Below, in pieces: positions 10,168-21,695 of a stretch of DNA of 64,000 nucleotides (its first letter is position 1; every line of letters starts with the position of its first letter). The notes beneath the pieces are model-generated. The model worked only from the letters and a program-made list of their open reading frames with translations, was not told the origin of the DNA and ran no database searches. The position numbers and the translations under genes were made by a program. The stretch is from Aristolochia californica (lineage: Eukaryota > Streptophyta > Magnoliopsida > Piperales > Aristolochiaceae), in contig JARWKL010000002.1 in assembly GCA_029961685.1 (NCBI GenBank), positions 25,946,908 to 26,010,907 of the forward strand, in the 5' to 3' direction.

Positions 10168-10347
10168 TTTACAAAAAGCAGACCTAGTAATCATAGATCA
10201 TCCTAAATGTTTTGATCAATTAATGATGTTTTATGGCTACATTTTTTGTTAAAAATTACTTATGTATTGGGTGTCAACATTCAGTGAAAAATGCCTCTTC
10301 CGATGATTGTAAAACCCAATATATAAACAACTAAAAGGGTTTACAAT
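10168..10347 (+). repeat. First 180-bp long-monomer-specific segment
   Basis: This is where the extra segment first appears. It begins TTTACAAAAAGCAGACC and ends GGTTTACAAT, just before CCTTAAAAATCACAGAT, which corresponds to CCTTCAAAATCAGAGAT in short units. Conserved parts across copies are AATCATAGATCATCGTAAA, TTTTGATCGATTAATGATG, GGGAGTCAACACTCAG and CCAATATATAAACAACTAA. It lacks convincing terminal inverted repeats; a short TTTACAA occurs at both ends. It may be an insertion into the short form, or short units may have lost it. Confidence 0.8.
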
Positions 10348-11627
10348 CCTTAAAAATCACAGATATTTTTTGGAATTATCTCTCTCTGCATTTGTACAAT
10401 TTTTTTCCAAATCCAAACTCGAGTTTTCACTCTCCCATTTTTGTCGTAAACACAAGGATAAGGCAAATAGATCACAAGGAAAAGAAAATTTTAGAGTTCA
10501 TGTATGCAAAAAAATTATAAAGTTATAATAAATGTAAGTAAAGAAAATTATTTCACGCACAAAAATGAACACCAATGTTTAATTATCCATGTTTGGGAAA
10601 TTTTATTAGTACCACCCCTGATAGCTTGGTGGAATTTTATAAGAAAGAGATTTCTAGTTGATCCTAAAATTTTTTAAACGTGGTAGATATGCATGCGATA
10701 AACATGTAGAAGATGAAAATGACCTAATGAACCAAAAATTTCAGGGAGTAGAAAAAATTAAATTCTCAAGTTAACGTGCAGTGGCATATTTACCATAGCG
10801 AAACAACCCACTTTTTGCCTATTTTAATAAAAGCAGACCTAACAATTATAGATTATCGTGAATTTTTTGATCGATTAATTATGTGTAATGGCTATAATTT
10901 TTTGTTAAAATTGACTTATAGTTTGGGAGTCAACACTAAGTGAAAAATGCCCCTTTCGATGATTGCAAAAACCATTATATAAACAACTAAAATAGTTTAC
11001 AATCCTTAAAAATTATAGATATTTTGTGGAATTATCACTCTCAGCATTTATGCATTTCCATTTTGGAAGTTTAATTTTTTTTAAAATCCAACTTGAGTTT
11101 TCACTCTCCCATTTTTCTCGTAAACAAAACGTTAAGGCAAATAGATCACAACAAAATGAAAATTTTAGAGTTTATGTATGCAAAAAAATTGGAATACTAT
11201 AATAAATGTAAGTGAAGAAAATTATTTCACGCACTAAAAAATAACACCAGAGTTTTGTTATCCTTGTTTGGGAAATTCCACTAGTACAACCCCTGATAGC
11301 TTGGTGGAATTTTATAAGAAAGAGATTTCTAGTTGATCCTAACATGATTTAAATGTGGTGGATATGAATGCCAGAAACATGTTGAAGAAGCAAATAACCT
11401 AAACATCCAAAATTTTCAAGGTATAGAAAAAAATTAAATTCTCAAGTTAACGTGCACAGTGGGATATTTACCAAGGCAAAACAACCCACTTTTTGCCTAT
11501 TTTTTCAAAAAGCGGACCTAACATTCATAGATCATCGTAAATGTTTTGATCGATTAATTATGTGTAACGGTTATCATTTGTGTTAAAAATGACTTATGGT
11601 TAGGGAGTCAACACTCTGTTAAAAATG

Positions 11628-11655
11628 CCTCCCCTCCCCCTCCCCCCCCTCCCTT
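11628..11655 (+). repeat. C-rich tract in a long monomer
   Basis: Mixed C-runs with T interruptions, lying between AAAAATGCCT and the TGATTGCAAAACC part of the 180-bp segment. It occupies the same monomer position as the other G/C tracts in the window. Confidence 0.9.
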
Positions 11656-13676
11656 CAAATGATTGCAAAACCAAATATATGAAAAACTAAAAGAGTTTTC
11701 AATCCTTAAAAATCACAAACACGTTTGTGGAATTATCTCTCTCAGCATTTGTGCATTTTGGGTGTTCAATTTTTTTTCAAATACAAACTTGAGTTTTCAC
11801 TCTCCTTTTTTTCTTTCGTAAACAAAATATAAAGCATTTATCACAAAAAAATGAAAATTTTAGAGTTTATGTTTGCAAAAAAATTATAAAACAATAATAA
11901 ATGTATGTGAAGAAAATTATTTCACGCTCTAAAAATGAAAACCAAAGTTTTGTTATCCATGTTTGGGAAATTCCACTAGTACCACCTCTGATAGCTTGGT
12001 GGAATTTGATAAGAAAGAGATTTCTAGTTGATCCTAAGATGTTTTAAATGTGGTGGTTATGCATGCCAGAAACATGTTGAAGATGCAAATGACCTAATGA
12101 TCCAAAAATTTCAAGGAGAAGAAAAAATTAAATTCTCAAGTTAACGTGCAGTGGGATATTTACCAGAGCCAAACAACCCACTTTTTGCCTATTTTACAAA
12201 AAGCGGACCTAACAATCATAGATCATCGTATGTTTTGATAGATTAATGAAATGTAACATTTATAAGTTTTGTTAAAATGACTTATGGTTTTTGAGTCAAC
12301 ACTCAGTTAAAAATGCCTCGCACCCCTCTTCAGATGATTGCAAAATCCAGTATATGAAAAACTAAAAGAGTTTACAGTCCTTAAAAATCATAGATACTTT
12401 TGTGAAATCATCTCTCTCAGCATTTGTGCATTATGGGTGTTCAATTTTTTTACAAATCCAAACTTGAGTTTTCACTCTCCCTTTTTTCTCGTAAAGAAAA
12501 AGATAAGGCAAATAGATCACAACAAAATGAAAATTTTAGAGTTTATGTATGCAAAAAAATTTGAAAACTATAATAAATGTAAGTGATGAAAATTATTTCA
12601 CGCACTAAAAATGAACACCAAAGTTTTGTGATCCATGTTTGGGAAATTCCACTAGAAGAACCCCTAATAGCTTCGAGGAATTTTATAAGAAAGAGATTCT
12701 AATTGATCCTAACATGTTTTGAATGAAGCAGATATGCATGCCAGAAACATGTTGACGATGCAAATGACCTAATGGTCCAAAAATTTCAAGGAGTAGAATA
12801 AATTAAATTTTCAAGTTAACGTGCGGTGGGATATTTACCAGAGCCAAACAACCCTCTTTTTGCCTCCTTTACAAAAAGCGGACCTAAAAATCATAGATCA
12901 TCATAAATGTTTTGATCGATTAATGATGTCTAACGGCTATAATGTTTATTAGAAATCACTTATGGTTTGGGAGTCAACACTTAGTGAAAAATGCCCATTC
13001 CGACGATTGCAAAACCCAATATATAAACAACTAAAAGAGTTTAAAATCCTTAAAAATCACAGATATTTTTTGGAATTATCTCTCTTAGCATTTGTGGATT
13101 CCCATTTTGGAAGTTCAATTTTTTTTCAAATCCAAACTTGAGTTTTCACTCTCCCATTTTTCTCGTAAAATAAAAGATAAGGAAAATAGATCACTACAAA
13201 ATGAAAATTTTTGGGTATATGCATGCTTAAAACTTAGAAAACTATAATAAATGTAAGTGAAGAAAATTATTTCACGCACTAAAAATGAACACCAAAGTTT
13301 TGTTATCCATATTTGGGAAATTCCACTTACTAACAACCCCTAATAGCTTGGTGGAATTTTATAAGAAAGATATTTCTAGTTGATCCTAACATGTTTTAAA
13401 TGTCGTGGATATGCAAGCCAGAAACATGTTGATGATGCAATTGACCTATGATCCAAAAATTTCAAGGAGTAGAAAAAATTAAGTTCTCAAGTTAACATGC
13501 AGTGGGATATTTACCAGAGCCAAACAACCTACTTTTTAACTATCTTACAAAAAGCGGACCTAACAATGATAGATCATCATAAATATTTTGATCGATTAAT
13601 TATGTGTAACAGTTATAATTTTTGTTAAAAATGACTTAAGGTTTGGGAGTCAACACTCAGCTAAAAATGCATCGCA

Positions 13677-13703
13677 CCCCCCCCCCCCCCCCCCCCCCCC
13701 CCC
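13677..13703 (+). repeat. 27-base pure C run
   Basis: An uninterrupted run of C between CTAAAAATGCATCGCA and TCCTCTTCCGATGATTGC in the 180-bp segment of a long monomer. Neighbouring copies have from none to twenty or so bases here, so the site is hypervariable in length. Confidence 0.95.
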
Positions 13704-15018
13704 TCCTCTTCCGATGATTGCAAAACCCAATATATGAAAAACTAAAAGAGTGTACAATCCTTAAAAATCACAGATATGTTTGTAGAATTACCTCTCTCAA
13801 CATTTGTGCATTTTGGTTGTTTAATTTTTTTTAAAATCCAAACTTGAGTTTTCACACTCCCTTTTTTCTTGTAAACAAAAATATAAGGTAGATATATCAC
13901 AACAACAAAAAAAAATTGAAAAGTATAATAAATGTAAGTGAAGAAAATTATTTCCCGCTCTAAAATTGAACACTAAAGTTTTGTGATACATGTTCGGGAA
14001 ATTCCACTAGTACAACACCTAATAGCTTGGTGGACTTTTATAAGAAAAAGATTATAATTGACCCTAACATGTTATAAATGTGGTGGATATGCATGGCAGA
14101 AACAAGTTGAAGATGCAAATGACCTAATGGTCCAAAAATTTCATGGAATAGAAAAAATTAAATTTTCAAGTAAACGTTCGGTGCGATAATTACCAGAGCT
14201 AAACAACCCTCTTTTTGCCTATTTTACAAAAAGCGGACCTAACAATCATAGATCATCGTAAATGTTTTGATCAATTAATGGTGTGACGGTTATAATTTTT
14301 GTTAGAAATGACGTATGGTTGTCAACGCTCAGTGAAAAATGCCCCTTCCGATGATTGCAAAACCCAATATATAAACAACTAAATGAGTTTACAATCCTTA
14401 AAAATCACAAATATTTTTTGGAATTATCTCTCTCAACATTTGTGCATTTCTAGTTTGGAAGTTCAATTTTTTTTCAAATCCAAACTTGTGATTTCACTCT
14501 CCCATTTTTCACGTAAAATAAAAGATAAGGCAAATACATCACAACAAAATGAAAATTTTAGAGTTTATGTATGCATAAAAATTTGAAAACTATAATAAAT
14601 GTAAGTGAAGAAAATTATTTCACGCACTAAAAATGAACACCAAAGTTTTGTTATCCATGTTTGGGAAATTCCACAAGTTCAACCCTTGATAGCTTGGTGG
14701 AATTTTATAAGAGAGAGATTTCTAGTTGATCCTAACATGTTTTAAATATGGTGGATATGCATGCCAGAAACATGTGCAACATGCAAATGACCTAATGATC
14801 CAAAAATTTCAAGGAGTAGAAAAAATTAAATTCTCAAGTTAACGTGCAGTGGCATATTTTACCAGAGCCAAACAACCCACTTTTTTGCCTATTTTACAAA
14901 AAGCGGACCTAACAATAATAGATCATTGTAAATTTTTTGATCGATTAATGATGTGTAACGGTTATAATTTTTGTTAAAAATGACTTAGGGTTTAGGAGTC
15001 AAGACTCAGATAAAAATG

Positions 15019-15040
15019 CCTCTCCCCCCCCCTCCCCCTC
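15019..15040 (+). repeat. C-rich tract in a long monomer
   Basis: C-runs broken by single T residues at the same relative place as the tracts at 11628 and 13677. The monomer here has also lost the ATATAAACAACTAAAAG part that normally follows, making this unit shorter (about 644 bp). Confidence 0.88.
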
Positions 15041-18000
15041 TTTTGATGATTGCAAAACGTAATATATGAATCCTTAAAAATCACAGATACGTTTGTGGAA
15101 TTACCTCTCTCAGAATTTGTGCATTTTGGTTGTTCAATTTTTTTTAAAATCCAAACTTGAGTTTTCACACTCCCTTTTTTCTCTTAAACAAAAAAATAAA
15201 ATTTTAGAGTTTATGTATGCAAAAAATTTGAAAACTATAATAAATGTAAGTGAAGAAAATTATTTCACGCACTAAAAATGAACACCAAAGTTTTCTGAAC
15301 CATGTTTGGGAAATTCCACTAGTACAACCCCTAATAGCTTAGTGGAATTTAATAAGAAAGAGATTCTAATTGATCCTAACATGTTTTAAATGTGGTGGAT
15401 ATGCATGCCCAAAACATGTTGAAGAAGAAAATGACCGAATGATCCAAAAATTTCAAGCAGAAGAAAAAAAATTAAATTTTCAAGTTAACGTGCGGTGGGA
15501 TATTTACCAGAGCCAAACAACCCACTCTTTCCCTACTTTTAAAAAAGCAGACCTAACAACCATAGATCATTGTAAATGTTTTGATTGATTAATGATGTCT
15601 AACAGCTATAATTTTTGTTAGAAATGACTTAATGTTTGGGAGTCAACACTCAGTGAAAAATGTCTCTTCCAATGAATGCAAAACCCAATATATAAACAAC
15701 TAAAAGATTTTACAATCCTTAAAACTCACAGATATTTTTTTGAATTATCTCTCTCAGCATTTGTGCATTTCCGTTTGGGAAGTTCAACTTTTTTTCAAAT
15801 CCAATCTTGAGTTTACACTCTCCCTTTTTTCTCGTAAACAAAAAGATAAGGCAAATAGATCACAACAAAATGAAAATTTCAGAGTTTATGCATGCAAAAA
15901 AATTAGAAAACTATAATAAATGTAAGTGAAGAAAATTATTTCATGCACTAAAAAAGAACACCAAAGTTTTGTCATCCATCTTTGGGAAATTCACCTAGTA
16001 CAACCCCTGATAGCTTGGTGGAATTTTATAAGAAAGAGATTTCTAGTTGATCCTAAAATGTTTTAAGTATGGTGGACATGCATGCCAGAAACATGTTGAA
16101 GATGCAAATGACCTAATGATCCAAAAATATCAAGGAGTAGAAAAAATTAAATTCTCAAGTTAACGTGTAGTGGGATATTTACCAGAGCCAAACAACCCAC
16201 TTTTTGCCAATTTTACTAAAAGCAGACCTAACAATCTTAGATCATTGTAAATGTTTTGATTGAGTAATGATGTGTAACAGCTATAATTTTTTTTTAGAAA
16301 TGACTTATGGTTTGGGAGTCAACAATCAGTGAAAAATGCTTCTTTCGATGATTGCAAAACCCAATATATAAACAACTAAAAGATTTTACAATCCTTAAAA
16401 ATCACAGATATTTTTTGGAATTATTTCTCTCAGCATTTGTGCATTTCCATTTTGGAAGTTCAATTTTTTTTCAAATCCAAACTTCAGTTTTCACTCTCCC
16501 ATTTTTCTCGTAAACAAAAAGATAAGGCAAATAGATCACAACAAAATGAAAATTTAAGAGTTTATGTATGCAAAAAATTAGAAAACTATAATAAATGTAA
16601 GTGAAGAAAATTATTCCACGCACTAAAAATGAACACAAAGGTTTAGTTATCCATGTTTAGGAAATTCCACTAGTACAACCCCTAATAGCTTGGTGGAATT
16701 TGTAATAAACAGATATCTAATTTATACTAACATGTTTTAAATGGGGTGAATATGCATTCCAAAAACATGTTGAAGATGCAAATGACCTAATGATCCAAAA
16801 TTTTAATGGAGTAGAAAAAATTAAATTCTCAAGTTAACTTGCGGTGCGATATTTACTAGAGCCAAACAACCCACTTTTTTCCAATTTTACAAAAAGTGGA
16901 CCTAACAATCATAAATCATCGTAAATGTTTTGATTGATTAATGATGTGTAACGGCTTTAATTTTTCTTTGAAATGACTTATGGTTTGGGAGTCAACACTC
17001 AGTGAAAAATGCCTCTTCCGATGATTGCAAAGCCCAATATATAAACAACTAAAAGAGTTTACAATCCTTAAAAATCATAGATAGGTTTGTGGAATTATCA
17101 CTCTCAGCATTTGTGCATTTTGGGTGTTCAATTTTTTTTCAAATCCAAACTTGTGTTTTCACTATCCCATTTTTTCTCGTAACAAAAAGATAAGGCAAAT
17201 AGATCACAACAAAATGAAAATATTAGAGTTTATGTATGCAAAAAAATTGAAAAACTATAATAAATGTAAGAGAGGAAAATTATTTCACGCATGGGAAATG
17301 AACACCAAAGTTTTGTGATCCATGTTTGGGAAATTCCACTAGTATAACCCCTAATAGCTTGGTGGAATTTTATAAGAAAGAGATTCTAGTTGATCCTAAC
17401 ATGTTTTTAATGTGGTGGTTATGCATGCTAGAAGCATGTTGAAGATGCAAATGACCTAATGATCCAAAAATTTCTAGGAGTACAAAAAATTAAATTCTCA
17501 AGTTAACGTGCAGTGGGATATTTACCAAAGCCAAACAATCCACTTTTTGCCTATTTTACATAATGCGGACCTAACAATCATAGATCATCGTAAATGTTTT
17601 GATCGATTAATGATGTGTAACGGCTATAATTTTTGTTCGAAATGACTTATGGTTTGGGAGTCGACACTCAGTGAATAATGCCTCTTCCAAAGATTGCAAA
17701 AACCAATATATAAACAACTAAAGGAGTTTTCAATCCTTAAAAATCACAGATACGTTTGTGGAATTATCTCTCTCGGCATTTGTGCATTTTGGGTGTTCAA
17801 TTTTGTTTCAAATCGAAACTTGTGTTTTCGCTCTCCTTTTTTTCTCGCAAACAAAAAGATAAGGCAAATAGATCACAACAAAATAAAAATTTTAGAGTTT
17901 ATGTATGCTAAAAAAATTGAAAACAACAATAAATTTAAGTGAAGAAAATTATTTCACATACTAAAAATGAACACCAAAGTTTTGTGATCCATGTTTGGGA

Positions 18001-18059
18001 AATTCCTCTTGTACAACCCCTAATAGCTTGGTGGAATTTTATAAGAAAGAGATTCTAAT

Positions 18060-18067
18060 TGATCTTT
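18060..18067. other. Orientation switch, plus to minus
   Basis: Up to ATTCTAATTGATC the sequence follows the plus-strand monomer; the next bases, TTTTTGCATACATAAACTC, are the reverse complement of the part that precedes that landmark by about 150-170 bp. From here to 56330 all units are reversed. The join is abrupt with only one to three bases of possible overlap. The reversed copies of GAGTTTATGTATGC on the two sides (about 17894 and 18080) form arms of a very large imperfect palindrome with a spacer of about 150-170 bp. Confidence 0.9.
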
Positions 18068-18291
18068 TTGCATACATAAACTCTAAAATTTTCAATTTGC
18101 CTTATCTTTGTTTTTACGAGAAAAATGGGAGAGTGAAAACTCAAGTTTGGATTTGAAAAAAAATTGAACATCCAAAATGGAAATACACAAATGCAGAGTG
18201 CGATAATTCCAAAAAGTTTATGTGATTTTAAAGGATTGTAAACTCTTTTAGTTTTTTATATATTATGTTTTGCATTCATCCGAAAAAAGGA

Positions 18292-18307
18292 GGGGGGGGG
18301 GGGGGGG
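18292..18307 (-). repeat. 16-base G run, first unit after the inversion
   Basis: G homopolymer followed by TGGGGG, at the usual position between CATCCGAAAAAAGGA and the ATGCATTTTT part of the reversed monomer. Confidence 0.92.
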
Positions 18308-21300
18308 TGGGGGTTATGCATTTTTTTCTGAGTGTTTACTCCCAAACCATAAGTCATTTCTAACAAAAAATATAGCGGTTACACATCATTAATCGATCAA
18401 AACAATGATCTATGACTGTTTGGTGTGCTTTTTTTAAATACGCAAACGCTGGCTTGTTTGCCTTTGGTAAATATCCCATAACATGTTAACTTGAGAATTT
18501 AATTTCTTCTACTCCTTGAAATGTTTGGATCATTAGGTCATTTGCATCTTCAACATGTTTTAGGCATGTATATCCATATTTAAAACATGTTAGGATCAAT
18601 TGGAAATCTCTTTCTTATAATATTCCACAAATCTATTAGGGGTTGTACTGGTGGAATTTTCCAAACATGGATATAAAAACTTTGGTGTACATTTTTAGTG
18701 CGTTAAATAATTTTCTTCACTTACATTTATTATAGTTTCTAATTTTTTTGGATAAATAAACTTTAAATTTTTCATTTTCTAGTGATCTATTTTCCTTATC
18801 TTTTTGTTTACGAGAAAAATGGTAGAGAGAAAACTCAAGTTTGGATTTGAAAACAAACTGAATATCCAAAATGGAAATGCAAAAATGTAGAGAGATATAA
18901 TTCCAAAAAGTTTATGTGATTTTAAAGGATTGTAAAATCTTTTAGTTTTTTATGTATTTGGTTTCGCAATCATTGGAAAAGAGGGGGTGAGGCATTTTTA
19001 ACTGAGTATTGACTCCCAAACCATCAGTCATTTATAAAAAAAAAGTATAGCCGCTACACATTATTAATCGATCAAAACATTTACGATGATCTATGATTGT
19101 TAGGTCCGCTTTTTGTAAATAGGCAAAAAGTGGGTTGTTTGGCTGTGGTAAATATCCTACCACACGTTAACTTGAGAATTCAATTTTTTCTACTCCATGA
19201 AATTTTTGGATCATTAGGTCATTTGCATCTCTAACATGTTCCAGACATACTTATCCATATTTAAAACATGTTATCCTCAATAAGAAATCTCTTTCTAATA
19301 AAATTCCACCAATCTATTACGGGTTATACTGGTGGAATTTCCCAAACATGGATAACAAAACTTTGGTGTTCATTTTCAGTTCGTGAAATAATTTTTTTCA
19401 CTTACATTTTTTATAGTTTCAATTTTTTGCTTACATAATCTCTAAAATTTTCATTTTGTTGTGATCTTTTTGCCTTATCTTTTTGTTTACGAGAAAAATG
19501 GGAGAGTGAAAACTCAACTTTGGATTTGAAAAGAAATTGAACATCCAAAACGGAAATGTAAAAATGCTGAGAGACATAATTCCAAAAGGTATATGTGATT
19601 TTTAAGTATTTTAAAATCTTTTAGTTTTTTATATATTAGGTTTTGCAATCACCGGAAAAGGTGGGGCACAAAATTTTTAACTGAGTGTAGACTCCTAAAC
19701 CATAAGTCATTTCTAAAAAAATATTATAGCCGTTACACATCATTAATAAATCAAAACATTTACGATTATCTATGCTTGTTTGGTCCTCTTTTTGTAAATA
19801 GGCGAAAAGTCGGTTGTTCTGGTAAATATCCCACCGCACGTTAACTTGAGAATTTAATTTTTTTGACTCCTTGAAATTTTTGGATCATTAGATCCTTTGC
19901 ATCTTCAACATGTTTCAGGCATGCGTATCCATAGTTAAAACATGTTAGGATCAATAAGAAATCTCTTTCTTATAAAAATCCACCAAGCTATTAGCGGTTG
20001 TACTAGTGGAATTTCCCAAATATGGATAACAAAATTTCGATGTTCATTTTTAGTGCGTGAACTTATTTTGTTCACTAACATTTATTATAGTTTTCAATTT
20101 TTTCACATCCATAAACTCTAAAATTTGCATTTTATTGTGATCTATTTGCCTTATTTTTTGGATTACAAGTAAAATGGGAGAGTGAATACTCAAGTTTGGA
20201 TTTGAAAAAAAATTGAACATCCAAAATAGAAATTCACAAATGCTGAGAGAGATAATTCCAAAGAATATCTGTCATTTTTAAGGATCTTAAACTCTTTTAG
20301 TTTTTTATATATTAGGTTTTGATATCATAGGAAAAGGGGGGGTGAGGCATTTTTAACTGAGTGTTGAAACCCAAACCATAAATCATTTCTAACAAAAATT
20401 ATAGCTATTACACATCATTAATCAATCAAAACATTTACGATGATATGTGATTGTTTGGTCCACTTTTTTTAAATAGGCAAAAAGATGGTTGTTTGGCTCT
20501 GGTAAATATCCCACCACTCGTTAACTTGAGAATTTAATTTGTCCTACTCCTTGAAATGTTTGGATCATTAGGTCATTTGCATCTTCAACATATTTTAGGC
20601 ATGCATATCCATATTTAAAACATGGTAGGATCAATTAGAAATCGCTTTCTTATAAAATTCCACCAAACTATTAGGGGTTGTACTTGTGGAATTTCCTAAA
20701 CATGGAAAACAAAACTTTTGTCTTCATTTTCAGTGCGTGAAATAATTTTCTTTTCAATCATTTATTGTAGTTTTCAATATTTTGCATACATGGACTCTAA
20801 AATTTTCATTTTTTTGTGATCGATTTGCCTTATCTTTTTGTTTACGAGTTAAATGCGAGAGTGAAAACTCAAGTTTGGATTTGAAAAAAAATTGAACATC
20901 CAAAATGGATATGCACAAATGCAGAAAGTGATCATTGTAAAAAGTATTTGTGATTTTTAAGGACTGTTAGCTCTTTCAATTTTTTATATATTAGGTTTTA
21001 CAATCATCGGAAAAGGGGGGGCGAGGCATTTTTAACTGAGTGTTGACTCCCAAACCATAAGTCTTTTCTATGAAAAATTATAGCCATTACACATCATTAA
21101 TAAAACAAAACATATATGATGATCAATGATTGTAAGATCCGCTTTAAAATATCCCACCGCAAGTTAACTTGAGAATTTAATTTTTTCTACTCTTGAAATT
21201 TTTAGATCCTTACATCATTTGCATCTTCAACATGTTTCATGACTGCATATCAATATTTAAAACATGTTAGGATCAATTAGAAATTTCTTTTTTATAAAAT

Positions 21301-21657
21301 TCCACCAAGCTATTAGGGGTTCTACTAGTGGAATTTCCCAAACATGGATAACAAAACTTTGGTGATCATTTTTAGTGAGTGAAATAATTTTCTTCACTTA
21401 CATTTATTATAGTTTTCAATTTTTTTGCATACATAAACTCTGAAATTTTCATTTTGTTGTGATCTATTTGCCTTATCTTTTTGTTTACGAGAAAAATGGG
21501 AGAGTGAAAACTAAAGTTTTGATTTGAAAAAAAATTGAACATCATAAATGGAAATGCACAAATGCTGAGAGAGATAATTCCAAAAAAGTATCTGTGATTT
21601 TTATGGATTGTAAACTCTTTCAGTCTTTTATAAATAAGGTCAATCATCGGAAAGGGA

Positions 21658-21660
<3 letters not shown>

Positions 21661-21694
<34 letters not shown>
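21661..21694 (-). repeat. 34-base pure G run
   Basis: Uninterrupted G run after GGAAAGGGAGAG at the recurrent tract site. It is among the two longest pure runs in the window. Confidence 0.95.

Positions 21695-21695
<1 letters not shown>

Larger units (their letters stand above)
10168..18063 (+). repeat. Satellite block D: twelve long monomers (about 670 bp), plus orientation
   Basis: Landmarks near 10660, 11335, 12030, 12705, 13382, 14060, 14728, 15372, 16049, 16723, 17392 and 18061 give spacings of 644-695 bp. Compared with short units they add a 180-bp segment after TTTTTGCCTAT, a GAGTTTTCACTCTCCC stretch after AAATCCAAACTT, and AAGGCAAATAGATCACAAC before AAAATTTTAGAG. Length variation comes largely from a C-rich tract in the 180-bp segment. 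No gene or RNA gene is visible. Confidence 0.93.

Noticed and set aside
10168..10347. 180-bp module as a MITE or SINE
   Set aside because: No terminal inverted repeats, no A or B box, no poly-A tail and no clear target duplication; only a short TTTACAA at both ends.
21372..21647. Minus-strand frames of 60-90 codons in long monomers (peptides with a recurring FGIISLSICAFPFWMFNFF core) as membrane microproteins
   Set aside because: They start mostly at TTG, vary by frameshift from unit to unit, and follow the satellite period. The hydrophobic look comes from T-rich DNA.
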